Of a stretch of DNA of 28,944 nucleotides, positions 15,664 to 25,904 are shown in pieces. Position 1 is the first letter of the stretch. Each line of letters opens with the position of its first letter. A program made the position numbers and the translations under genes. The notes beneath the pieces were generated by a model. The model ran no database searches. It saw nothing but the letters and a program-made list of their open reading frames with translations, and was not told where the DNA came from. The DNA is from Chromera velia. Taxonomy: Eukaryota; Sar; Chromeraceae. Where the stretch lies: assembly GCA_018398765.1 (NCBI GenBank), contig JAHBMJ010001575.1:1-28944 (forward strand). Reading direction: 5' to 3'.

Positions 15664-17988
15664 TCACGATATTCGTCCCAGAGAGCTTTTTACACCCTCG
15701 CAGGAGCCCACGGCGGGATTGCCTTGCAGGGGGAGCAGACAGCACCCAGATGAAACCTGGGGACCTCTAACACAAGGCCTCGGGGGAGTGCAACAGGAAG
15801 GCCGCCCGGCCATCGGCACACAGGGAGGCATGCTCAGGGGAAGACAGGCAGAAGAGGTCCCCGGAGTCGGGTAACAGGGGGAGAAGGGCGGTGCACTCAG
15901 CCCTGCTTCCATGTTGCAAGCGACGCAGGACGTCTGCCCCCCTGTCTGTAGATTTCTTGATGGGGGCCCTTGAGACAGGAAGAGACTGTTCTGATTCTGT
16001 GTAAAAGAAGAATCCTCCTTTTTCTGCTTCTGCGCGATACTTCCGTGTGTGCACGCGCTGAACAGAGAGACCAACGTGCCAGGCGTACCTGCAGGTGGAG
16101 ACAGGGGGCCTGCTGGAGGGTCCAGTCGGGTCTCTTTCAAGTAAGTGCCCCCTCCATTCTGCTCCGTGCGCCCGGTCTGCGCTCTCTGGGGCTGCGCTCT
16201 CTGGAGTGCAGTGTCTGTCTTTGACAGGGATGCGGGCGTTGTCTCATTCTGCTCAGGAGACATCATCGCCGACTCTGCAGATGCCACCAGCGGTGGTGAA
16301 GATTGCAGGGGGAAGAAATTTCCAGTCAATGTTCTGTCTGGTCCATGCTGAGTTTGGGTAAGTCCTTCGTCAGGCTGAGGGATTTCTCCTGTTGTTTGGA
16401 GTGCTGCGGGTGGAGGGGGGCTGAAAGAGGCACAGACGGAGTTGAAGGATCGAAAACTTGGGAGACCGTCAGGGGCGTCCATTGAAATCCTCACCCCTGA
16501 CGCCACCCCCGTCATTCCCCTGCTCTCCTTCTCCGTCTGGACAACCTGATTGCCCAGAAGGGTGAGGGTGCGGAGCATTCGGGGCCCTTGCGGCTCTGTG
16601 CGGAGTCTGGAAGCGAACTGGTGTCTGAAGAGGGAAGGCTGTTCGTCCTCTATCAGCTGTCTGTGGGGTGTGGGTGATTTGAAGGAGAGACCCTGCGGAG
16701 ACTTCCTTTTCCGCTGTGCTGATTCCCTGTCTGCCTCTTCCCCTTCATAGTCACATTCACAGTCACAACACGGAGTCGAGCTGGCATAAATGGGGTAGGC
16801 GCCGGGGGGGCGTTGGATGACCTGATCTCTTCTCAGTGCTGTGCCTAGAGACGACTGCGATTTGTGTGTTTGGCCTTTTGAGGGAGGGACGGGTCGGCAG
16901 GAGGGGGATAGACGGATAGGGACTTTCTCGAAAAATGCATCTTTCCGTGTCTGTGCTTGAAAGGAAGAGGGCAGACAGGACCAAGAAGGGACGGGATCGG
17001 AGAAGGACTCGAAAGCCTCTCCGTCCTCTTCCCCGTCTCCTCTCGCAGTGGGCACACGGGAAAGGGCCCCGGCAGATGGGGCCCGGGAGGTTGGGGCAAG
17101 AGACACAGCGGCAGATTTGTTCAGAGCAGAAGCCAGTTTGGAAGTCTGGAACACCCCACTCCTGTCTCCGTCTGTTCCATCCACCCCCCTTTGTGCCTCT
17201 TTGCCTTGATCTAATGTGACGGGCTGGGGGGGCTTCACGTCGTTCCGCCCTTCATGCCCTAAAGTTGGCGGATCCTTTTTTTGGTGATCACTCTGTTGTG
17301 GCCCGTCTACATCCCCCTTAGTCTGGTCTTCATCTGCTGTCTGAACGGATTTGGCCCCTGGAGCATCAAGGGGCGTGATAGCAGAGTACCCCTCTTTCTG
17401 TGACTCCTCCTTTCCCTCATCTCCATTCTCCCTGCTGGGTGAGGGGGGCTGTGCGTCTTCCTCCACTGTTTCTACGCCATAGGACTCAGCGACCTCCGCA
17501 ACTTCTTCCTTTTTCTCCCCTGCCGTATGCTCAGTCTGGTCCTCTATTTGCTTTTCCTTGTAGGGAACCTCTGACGCTGCCAACTTCCCTTCTATTTCCT
17601 CCCTTCCCTGCCCCACCATTTCACGAGGATCTCGCGGGCTCGCTTCAGGGGGAGCTTCTCTGTCCTTTGATGAGAAGTCAAATGGAAGACCTCCATCCTC
17701 AACAACACCCTGTTGCTCGATGGTTTCGCGTTCGGGCATGGAAGCCTCCTCAGGTGCTTTTGGTGCTTCCCGAGCAGACCCCAGTTGACTTAGAACAGGG
17801 TCAGGTGTAGCAGATGGAAGAGCTTCACCAGAGGGTGGGGGGGCTGTTGCCTCCTCATCTTTAGCACTCTGCCGCTGCAAAGCATGCGCATCGACAAACC
17901 AGCCCTCCTCTTCGTCAAGAGCTTCGTCCGCGTAGGGATCTGCAGTTTCGAAGACTGACTCGTGCTCCGACCCCTCTGATATAGACAT
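15664..17988 (-). CDS. Large acidic low-complexity protein, unknown function
   Basis: An intronless minus-strand frame of 774 codons runs from the ATG at 17988 (MSISEGSEHESVFETADPYA) to TGA at 15664. The frame extends a few codons upstream only as a GTG, so this ATG is preferred. The first 300 residues are rich in Glu, Asp, Pro, Ser and Gln and predicted disordered. A CCDCECDYEGEE cluster lies at about residues 404-415. From about residue 688 the tail is Cys- and Pro-rich (CVACNMEAG, then repeated C-x-PP motifs). There is no signal peptide or membrane segment, and no family is recognised. The even composition over 2.3 kb without stops argues for a real gene, but one or more introns in the low-complexity part cannot be excluded. 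Confidence 0.6.
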   Translation of the reverse strand: MSISEGSEHESVFETADPYADEALDEEEGWFVDAHALQRQSAKDEEATAPPPSGEALPSATPDPVLSQLGSAREAPKAPEEASMPERETIEQQGVVEDGGLPFDFSSKDREAPPEASPRDPREMVGQGREEIEGKLAASEVPYKEKQIEDQTEHTAGEKKEEVAEVAESYGVETVEEDAQPPSPSRENGDEGKEESQKEGYSAITPLDAPGAKSVQTADEDQTKGDVDGPQQSDHQKKDPPTLGHEGRNDVKPPQPVTLDQGKEAQRGVDGTDGDRSGVFQTSKLASALNKSAAVSLAPTSRAPSAGALSRVPTARGDGEEDGEAFESFSDPVPSWSCLPSSFQAQTRKDAFFEKVPIRLSPSCRPVPPSKGQTHKSQSSLGTALRRDQVIQRPPGAYPIYASSTPCCDCECDYEGEEADRESAQRKRKSPQGLSFKSPTPHRQLIEDEQPSLFRHQFASRLRTEPQGPRMLRTLTLLGNQVVQTEKESRGMTGVASGVRISMDAPDGLPSFRSFNSVCASFSPPPPAALQTTGEIPQPDEGLTQTQHGPDRTLTGNFFPLQSSPPLVASAESAMMSPEQNETTPASLSKTDTALQRAQPQRAQTGRTEQNGGGTYLKETRLDPPAGPLSPPAGTPGTLVSLFSACTHGSIAQKQKKEDSSFTQNQNSLFLSQGPPSRNLQTGGQTSCVACNMEAGLSAPPFSPCYPTPGTSSACLPLSMPPCVPMAGRPSCCTPPRPCVRGPQVSSGCCLLPLQGNPAVGSCEGVKSSLGRIS

Positions 17989-18826
17989 CTTCTGCACTTT
18001 TTACTGCAGATATGCGTGCTTATACGTTTTGTTGTATGTATGAGACTGGATGCATGCGCTCTAGGTGTTGCGCAACACTCCTCACGAACTCGCGTGTAAA
18101 CACCTTGATTTCAGGACATTTCCAGGTTCTCTCTTCACTTTGTACTGCTGTGTCTGTCGGTCGGAAGATGAGTCTACCAATGATGGGCACTGACAGTCTC
18201 ACGCTCAAACCGTAGTCATTGTCAAAGGAGTTTTTTTGCATGTATGTGCATAGCCCAATTCGATCGAGGATGGGTAGGGCGCATATTCGCGGGCCCGCCG
18301 TGCGCGGGCCGGTCGCGCGGGCGGGCCAGCGGCGGCAGGCCTCTCGACCCTTGGACTCGCTAGGCTTAGAGTCATATTGCAGCGGCCTAGCTATAGTTTT
18401 GGGACTTTTTACGGCCTGAAGCCCTGCCGCCGGGAGTTGTGAATACCTCTGACTTGGGAGTTGTGAATCACTTGTGATGAGTAGCATAAAGCTTATCAAT
18501 TATGATGAATACTAATGTCAGAATACTGATTGTTGCATGCATGAATAAAATTAATATTAATACTATTAAACATATATATTTGTTAACAAAAATTAGTCCA
18601 GAAAAATTAAAAACTATATTAAAAACATAAATAAAGCAATCAGTTATACATACACCAATCAGATTTTTGTAGTGTTACATAAAGTTAAATGTGTAACAAT
18701 TATCTCTGACCCCCCCTTTGTTACACATAAAAGTGTGTAATAATTAGTGTGCAATAATTCTAGACAAATCCACCGTCTTTCTCATAGCACTCCCCTTGCT
18801 CCCGTCTCTGCTCTTTTTACCCCTGC
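17989..18826. other. Intergenic stretch with GC-rich patch
   Basis: Upstream of the 774-codon frame. A patch at about 18275-18345 is built of GCGGGCC, GCGCGGGC and GGCCGG words between AT-rich flanks. From 18540 on it is strongly AT-rich with GTGTAATAA repeats. The minus-strand ORF here lacks protein character, and no gene is supported. Confidence 0.45.
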
Positions 18827-19838
18827 TAGTGACCAGATTTGATTTGATTTGATTTGAAGTAGTAGGGCTTAACTTTAAATCAAATCCTAGGCCTGAGAAA
18901 CTTTAGTATGATAGGGCCTATCAAATCTTATCAAATCTACTTCAAATCTGACCCTTTAACCTCAAATCTTCGAGGTCAATCCGTCATCCAGTCTCTCAAA
19001 TCAGTCTTCACACTTTTTTGTGTAAGAAAAAAAAAATGATCACAAAAAGATTTTGGCTTGGGCCCTTCTTGGGTCCCTCCTTATTTAACCGATCAACGAT
19101 CGATGTTAAACAATCCCGCAAGTTATAACAACCAGAGTTAAGCCATGTATAGCTAGAACTGCTAGAGCATAAGTACCCAAGGCTTTTTTGCATCACAGCT
19201 CTTTAGGAAAGTCTGTCAGTTCGGTCGTACAGAGAGGGACGAACGTTTTTGCTAAGCTAGAAGCTTCAATGAATGATACACCGTCAATCGATCTGAATGC
19301 AACCAAATTAGGCGTATGACGCATCGCGCAAAGCAAGCGGCCCCGGAAAGTGAAGGCATATTGTAGTGTCCGGCGCCGCCTGCTGCAGTAGACCCGTACT
19401 GGCGTCTAACCCACAACTGGTCCCAGTCTCCTCTATCCGCATTCTTCACTACAAGAAGGAGCCACATTAGTATACGCTGCCAGATATACTGCTGGCTATG
19501 CAAAGAAAGTATGGCCTGCAGAAAGAGGGAGTAATATAATTATAAGTTCTTAACTTATATAAGCTCTTATAGCTTTGATAATAACTCATTAATTTTGAGA
19601 GTCTTAATTTAGTTTTTAGTCTAGTTTTTAGTTATTTTCTTGTCTCTAGGGCTTTTTAGGATTTGCTAGTGGTGTCGACTATGTTATGTCGATATGATAT
19701 TGTGTTCAGTGCTGTCAAGAGTGACCTCTAGACTTCAACCCCAGCTTTAACCTCAAATCTACCTCAAATCTGGTCAGATTTAAGCTTAAAGCTCAAATCA
19801 AATCAAATCAAATCCTATCAAATCAAATCTGGTCACTA
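18827..19838. mobile_element. Non-autonomous hAT-type element with 8-bp target duplication
   Basis: The 1,012-bp unit begins TAGTGACCAGATTTGATTTG and ends in the inverted form ATCAAATCTGGTCACTA. It is flanked on both sides by the exact 8-bp sequence ACCCCTGC (18819-18826 and 19839-19846). Subterminal regions are filled with AAATC/GATTT repeats, and TTAACCTCAAATCT occurs near both ends. No transposase ORF is present. An 8-bp duplication is characteristic of hAT elements; the element is therefore probably a hAT MITE. Confidence 0.9.
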
Positions 19839-19929
19839 ACCCCTGCCTCCAGTATTTAAAAGTTCTCCCTGTCGCGTTGTTGACGACACCATTGCTCTAA
19901 AATTTAAACAGTACCCTCAAACCGTTCTG

Positions 19930-19988
19930 AAAAAGAAGAAGAAGAAGAAAAAGAAGAAGAAGAAGAAGAAGAAGAAGAAGAAGATGAT
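19930..19988. repeat. (AAG)n microsatellite
   Basis: A nearly pure AAG tract ends in ATGATGA. There is no gene around it; the stretch 19990-20260 is AT-rich. Confidence 0.95.
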
Positions 19989-20160
19989 GAAACATAGAAT
20001 TAATATGCACTAAAGTGTGTAATAATATATTCCCAAAAGTGATAGTTTGAATTAATGCACACTATTAAAATGTGTAATAAAACAATATGTAATAAAACAT
20101 TTAAAAAAAAATAATTGTATAACCCTACAGGATTGGTGTAGTTATACAGATAATAATAGA

Positions 20161-20700
20161 CAAATTTATCTGTATTATGCAATAATCATTGCAATGTCAT
20201 ACAAACTAAAACAAACGAAACTCAGAAACGACATTTATACTAAATGCTATTATGCTAAGCGTTATTTATCCATTGATGATGAGGTGACTTAACCCGCCAG
20301 CCATCGTATCCCAATGGCAAAGGGCAGTCTGTGAGCATTCATGTCATATTATAAGCTAGGAGCACGCTAGCGAATGCTCACCTAAAGCAGCCGAACTTTA
20401 GGGCTACTAGCTAGGCTAAGCAGAACACTGCTCCCCAGGATCGATCAGTTTAGTCCCAGGCATGCAGCAATAAGGGCACTGGCCTTTCAGGCATCCCTCT
20501 GAAGAAGAAGCGAGAAGTACCGCTTTACCCGCTCCTCGGCCTGCCCCACCTCCCTACCCCCTCGGGCTTCCTGTCTCTCTGTGTGCTCACATACTTTTTC
20601 TATCGATATACGCTCCAGTCGCCTATATCAGAGATCACTCAGTCTCTCCCGCGGCCCCTTCGTTCGAACACAAGTTGTCAGACAGTGAATCGGATCGTCA
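20161..20700. other. Non-coding stretch between elements
   Basis: Contains a perfect 10-bp inverted repeat GTGAGCATTC / GAATGCTCAC at 20331-20340 and 20372-20381, with a 31-base spacer. No gene or RNA gene is recognised. Confidence 0.4.
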
Positions 20701-20828
20701 ATCAATTTCTCCTAACTTTTCTCTTCACAGGCTTTGCAAATTGATTTAACCCCCCCCCCATGGTTTGCCCCCCCTCTAACAATGGCGTACAACAAAGGGC
20801 GGAAAACTGCCTCGAGGGAAGACAAGAA

Positions 20829-21339
20829 CTACTTGGGGAGAGGTTCCGCTGAGGCAGACCATGAGCCCCCCCTCCCCTCCACCAAACTTCCAAGAACTAA
20901 TTTTGCAAAGCGTTGGCTGCTACTATTCTCCTTTTGATATTTGGTTAGGCAAGCAGACGGAGGGAAAAACATACTCCCATGCATTCCTTGTCTCGTCTGC
21001 TTCCCCCCTCTCCTTTCTATAATGGAAACCAGGTTTCCCCAGTCCCCCATCCATTCGTTTACCTCTCTGTTTCTTGCTGCTCTTCTCAGTTTGCTATCTG
21101 ATATTCTAAAATCGACCTCATCTGGTTCACCTTCCAAGAGGGCAGGACTGACGGGTTATACAAGCTTCTTTGCAGACCCCGACCACGCCTTTAACTCCCC
21201 CCTCCTGTGGCATGCCCACAATACTTGAGGCAAAGCCAATCGAGCATGTAAGGGAGAGATTTCTCAAATACCCCCCCACTCTGATACTGAGAATCTCTCT
21301 CATGGGCCTCAGCCTAACGGCTGCAAGGGTAGGAAACAC
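20829..21339 (-). pseudogene. LINE ORF2 C-terminal fragments
   Basis: Two open pieces in different frames follow the reverse transcriptase: 21339-21127 (starting FPTLAAVRLRPMREILSI) and 21137-20829. They presumably derive from the region after the RT domain. No CCHC knuckle or RNase H motif is visible. Confidence 0.4.
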
Positions 21340-21348
21340 AAAAGAATT

Positions 21349-22900
21349 CTAGGGCAGACGGAGAGACCAACGCAAAAAACGAAGCTGGAGGGAGTCTAAG
21401 CATCGGATGTCAGATTCTTGAATGGGAAGAGCTTTAAAGGAATAGGCGGGCTCCCACATCCCCTTGAAAAGGGACATGCGACTGTGGGGGGAGAGCATAC
21501 CTATTGATGCACGATGCACACAGACCCATAGCCCCCCCAACTCCCCTTTCTGCGGTTTCAAGTCTGGTGGTCACAGACTTGCGGGGGTTTGCATCAGAAA
21601 AAACCTGACAGCCAAGATATCTATAACTCTCTACCCACTCGAATGACTCGACCGTCCAACCCTTGAAACGAATTTCATCTACCCCCCCTCTACCTGCCAA
21701 TCTCATTACCTTTGTCTTCTTCAGATTCACCGTCAGCCCCCACTTATCACAATAAGTAGCCAACCGATTAATCCTCTTCTGGAGGTCTTGGGGGGAGTGT
21801 CTGAAGATGACAAGGTCATCAGCATATCCAATGCTCTCTAGCAGTAGGTCTCCTAACCTCACTTCTGTCGGGGGTGTGTCTGGACGGGAGGAGTTTAAGG
21901 CTCTGGGCTGAGCCTCTAACTCCCTCTTCCATTGGGCGCTCGCTTTCTCGGGAAGGTTTGCTCGTTCTTCTTGCCGGAGCTCCCTGCATTGAAGGCTAAT
22001 AGAGGTATGAATATTATTGATAAAGAGAAGAATTTCAAAGAGAAGAGGAGAGAGTGGGTCTCCTTGCTTGACTCCTGTTCTTTCCTCAAACATATTGTCC
22101 GAGCCCTCAATCTTCCCCATTACTTTAATATACATCGCATGAATCATTCGAATGTCCCCCGCCTCTAGCCCTTCTTCCTTAAGCCTCAGAGAGAGTCTCT
22201 ATTAGTTTTTTCCTGTCTACTTTGTCAAACGCCTTACTGAAGTCCATAAAGGAAGCAAACAACGGTCTCTTCTTGTTTCTTGCAGTTTTGGATAAAGTAA
22301 ATAAAGCATGAATCGCCTCTCTAGTTCCGATCTCTTTCCTGAAGCCTATCTGTCTGTTATCGATCCTCGTTCTCAGACGGAGATGAGAATCCATAAGTAG
22401 GGCAAAGAGCTTGGTAAGAAGGCTTCAAGTTGCTATGTGTATGGGCCTCCATTCATCCACCAATGGAGACACAGGGCCTTTAGAGATGAGGACGATGCAA
22501 AGGCCAGTAAGAGAAGAGATGAAAGAGATTAAAAAAGATAAAAAGAAGAAAACGTGAGAGATGTGATGAGCCAAAACATGGAGCAGCATACTTAGGAGAG
22601 AGACCCTCAAGTCCGGCTGCTTAAGGCTGCCTTCTTAGGGTTTATTTCTTTAATGACTTCCTCGCACAGAGAGAGAGAGAGAGAGAAGAAAGGGGACCGA
22701 GGAAGAAGAGGGGGGCTGGAGGGGAGAGAAAAGCCGGGAAGTCCTTCTCCTTCAAACATGGATACCCAGAAGTTTGAAAAAGTATCTATGGAAGGCCTGC
22801 TCCCCACTCTATCCCCTCCGTTCTGTTGTGCGGCCCTCTTCCATTTCCATACCACTGAGGGGTTTCTGGCCGCCTCCAAGGTAAGGCACTCTGCCTGCAT
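21349..22900 (-). pseudogene. LINE ORF2 reverse transcriptase, frameshifted
   Basis: The pieces in order are: CEEVIKEINPKKAALS (pre-RT motif, 22700-22610); VLISKGPVSPLVDEWRPIHI (22490-22430); RQIGFRKEIGTREAIHAL and FASFMDFSKAFDKV (22340-22190, RT motif A region with the first catalytic Asp); GVKQGDPLSPLLF (about 22037-22075, motif B); YADDLVIF (about 21803-21826, the catalytic YADD box); NLKKTKVM after it; then MSLFKGMWEPAY in a shifted frame. These are diagnostic of non-LTR reverse transcriptases. Frames switch at least four times, so it is a pseudogene. RNase H is absent. Confidence 0.88.
22669..22686. repeat. (GA)n tract within the LINE
   Basis: A short AG run between the endonuclease and RT parts gives the FSLSLSL stretch in the minus-strand translation. 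It may be a post-insertion expansion. Confidence 0.8.
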
Positions 22901-23334
22901 ACGCGCGTACGCCGCTTTCTTTCTTGCAATTAACCTTCCTCTCTCTCTTATAAGCTTGTCTTTCTGTTTCTTTCTATACTCTCTAGACCTGTCATTACTC
23001 CTCCGGCCTACAACTCATATTCTTAGCTCTTTCTCTGCTCTCCTTACCCGTTTATTCATTTTTTTATACTCACTGTCCGACCAGGGGGTGGCTGTCTGTC
23101 CATCCTTCCTTTTATCATGTTTTTTCTTACCCCTCTGCTTCCTTCCCTCCGGTTCTGCTAGCTTCTCTTCCCATCTGCCTGCTACTAGGTCTTTAATCCT
23201 CTCAGGCAGGGAAACAGGGATGGACGCAGGGGGGATTGGGTCACGGGGGGGGAAGGGGGGGGGAGAATGGATAAAAGGGGCAATCTATTGTGTTTAACCT
23301 CAACTACCGTCAGGCCTACCTCCCAGAGACCTGG

Positions 23335-24509
23335 CTAACATGCCTCCACGAGCTGCTGCACGGAAGTTGCCATCTTTGTAAGCTCCTCATCCTTTATTGG
23401 TGAGACTCTGCACGGCTTTTTGAAAAAAGGGGCAGGGATCAGTGAGGGATACGGAAGGGAGGCGGGGAAGGGAAGCGACTCCACATCAACCAGAGTGAGG
23501 CCACATAAAACTAAGTAGTGTTCTGGGGCAGCATCAGCAAACATTTCAATTCCGAAAGAAATTCAAAAAGATAAAAGTGCAGGGTCAATTAAAATGAAGT
23601 CAATTACAGAGCACGGCCTGCCTTCTCTGAAAAATGTACACCCCCCCAAACAGTCAATATCAATTTTCTTTTCTTGATCCTTTAGTTTCATGCCGTTGAG
23701 CGGCACCAAGTTTGAGGCCTCGCATAACCGCAGCAAAGTACAACCTTCAGCATCTACTTGTGCTCCGCATTTTGACTCCCTAAACATCCCTTGGACCATC
23801 CCATTTCCTTCTTCGGCTCCCCTCCTTCCCATATTCTCTCTGTGTTCTATCTTTTCTGAGGTTATCTCTTTCTTCCACATGACCCCCTTTAGGAATTCTG
23901 CTCCAATGGATAAATTGAAATCCTCCAGGACCAGTCGCCTGGCCAATAGGGGATATCACACACCGTGTCCAACAGAAATTCCCTTTCCTATTCCTTTGAG
24001 ATCCCATCCCTCAAACCCCTAACAGCGCCTCTCTACAGAAAGTATACACCAAAGATAAAAAGAGAACCCCCACCCCCCACCTTCCATATCTTCCCCCCTT
24101 CTTGTATACACCCTTGTACCTGCAGTCTGACAATGTTCAGCCCACACAGTTCCTATTGAGGTTTCAGGTGGGCTTACAGACTTTTTCTCATAAGAATGCA
24201 GACCCTACCTGTATTTTGTTCCTTGTCCTGTGCCTTTTTATGCACCCCCAGCTTCCTTCTATGCCACTCCCTATGCGAATAATTCCAGCCAGAATGCTAA
24301 CCCGCAGTTACTTTTGCAGAAGGAAACCGCGTCTCTGTGAGCACGGCGATGTCTACCCCCCGTACCCATCTATCAAGAGACCTATTGGAAATTTTGAATC
24401 TCAAGCTGCCTACATTCAACATCGCGATGACCAGTTGTCTCTCTGTTTGTCCGACTACCTCGAAGGGTGCAGACAGGGAGGGAAGGGAAGGAGGGGGTGT
24501 TTTGAACAC
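23335..24509 (-). pseudogene. LINE ORF2 APE-like endonuclease, frameshifted
   Basis: It starts with AMLNVGSLRFKISNRSL and VDIAVLTETRFP (24430-24310), the N-x-x-SL and TE motifs of APE endonucleases. RLVLEDFNLSIG at about 23940-23905 corresponds to the GDFN motif with Gly replaced by Glu. GCTFFREGRPCSVIDFILID follows at 23640-23580, and PEHYLVL at about 23525 stands where the catalytic SDH motif is expected. Two key motifs are thus altered and the frame shifts between 24300 and 23950. Confidence 0.8.
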
Positions 24510-24670
24510 CTAAGGAAGAATTGAAGAGGTTGCGGACGGATGGGAGAGAAAAGAACGAGAATAACCAGGAAGAGAAGAAGAAGAAGGGGAAGAAGAAGAA
24601 GGAGACGAAGAAGAGGGTGAAAAATGTGAAGAAGGATAAGGAGAAGGAGAGTCGGAAGTGCACTTAAAAG

Positions 24671-25240
24671 CAGTGCATAGGACAATCAAATTGCAATTTA
24701 ATTGCTAAAAGAAGCTTAACCTAAGCAATAATTGTAATAATTGCAATAATTGCCAATAATTGCTTATATCTTTAAGAATTGACTTATTTAAACCGAATAT
24801 ATGAGTTATGGGGCGTTTATGAGGCCTTGTTCAATGTTTTAAAACGATTTTTTACTAGATTAGAAGAGTTCAAACCTAAATTGGAAGAGCAAAAACTTAT
24901 ATAAAAGTGATTGATAATGGAAAATAGTTGTTAAATTATTAATTTATTAGTATATATACTATGATATATATTATAATTTATAATATATGTTATACTATAT
25001 ATACAATAACTAGGTAACAACTTATAGTCTAGTATTCATAGCATGTTCTTAAATAGAAAAAACATATTCTTTTGAATGAATTACAATTAAAAAATTTGCT
25101 AGCATTTCTTTAACATCTTTCAGACCCCTAAAGTATACAATTAATTGCAATAAATTGCTGAGAGCTAGATGCTAGCAAGCAATTATTGCTTCTAATTAAT
25201 TACAATAATTGCAATTGCAGTAATTGCTTCCCATGCACTG
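24671..25240. mobile_element. hAT-like MITE inserted between LINE ORF1 and ORF2
   Basis: This 570-bp AT-rich unit starts CAGTGCATAG and ends with the inverted CCCATGCACTG, and it is filled near both ends with GCAATTATTGC / CAATAATTGC motifs in both orientations. The flanking 8-mers CTTAAAAG (24663-24670) and CTTAGAGG (25241-25248) match at 6 of 8 positions, consistent with an aged 8-bp duplication. CAGTG termini plus 8-bp duplication point to the hAT superfamily. No ORF is present. Confidence 0.75.
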
Positions 25241-25904
25241 CTTAGAGGTAGAGATGTGAAACAAGGAATCGGAGGAAGAATCCGAAGGAGGGGGTGTCTC
25301 TGGAGAGGTGGGGGATACCACTTGGCCTGCTCGTTTCTTTTCCCAAAAATTTCCTATCAATTCTCTAGGTACCTCTCCTACAGGAATTTAACGAGGCCTG
25401 CCCCACCCCTTTCTTCTGACTCTGTACTGTCTGTCTGGCCCCTTACCCCTTGTGCCTTCTACCTTCCTTATCTTTCTATTCTCTGCCTCTGGTGCCTCCC
25501 TACTCTCTCCTCTCCTTCTATTCCAAAATTTGGTGATAAGCTCTTTAGGGACCGAGCCTCTCAGAACCCAGACTGTTCCTTCTTCGCCCTTCTTCCTTAC
25601 CTCATACTCCCTTTGTCTTTTCCTTCCTTTAACCGATGTAATGCTCTCTATCGACCCATTCTAGGACCTATTCACTTCCCTCCCTCCACTGCCATAAGTC
25701 CTACAAAGGAAAAGTCCGCAGCCCCTCTTTCCCAAAATCTCCCCACACACCGTGTAGGGGGGTCTCTGCTTCTTCTTTCTCCTCTTTCTTTTATTAAACT
25801 TTCCTTTTGGACGTTCCGTCGGGGGCGCAAGGTGCCTCTCCTCTTCAATGTAAAGCAACAAGGCGGGGGGACGGGGGGCTTGCTCTTCTACTAACGGACA
25901 AAAA

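Larger units (their letters stand above)
18633..20160. mobile_element. Possible older element surrounding the hAT MITE
   Basis: TTATACATACACCAATCAG with TGTAGTGTTACA (18640-18680) is matched in inverted, imperfect form by a block at about 20110-20150 (TGTATAACCCTACAGGATTGGTGTAGTTATAC). Both flanks carry GTGTAATAA words. This may be the remains of an AT-rich element into which the hAT MITE inserted. Confidence 0.35.

Noticed and set aside
18020-18499. Minus-strand ORF of 159 codons
   Set aside because: Its composition follows the GC patch and it shows no domain. It would also lie in the probable promoter of the 774-codon gene.
20331-20381. 10-bp perfect inverted repeat as a tRNA-like or terminator structure
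   Set aside because: No tRNA loop motifs nearby, and rho-independent terminators do not apply in this context.
22653-23297. Plus-strand ORF of 214 codons
   Set aside because: It is antisense to LINE ORF2 and has low-complexity hydrophobic composition without family motifs.
25256-25894. Plus-strand ORF of 212 codons
   Set aside because: Antisense to the LINE 5-prime region; Pro/Leu/Ser-rich composition caused by the purine-rich opposite strand.
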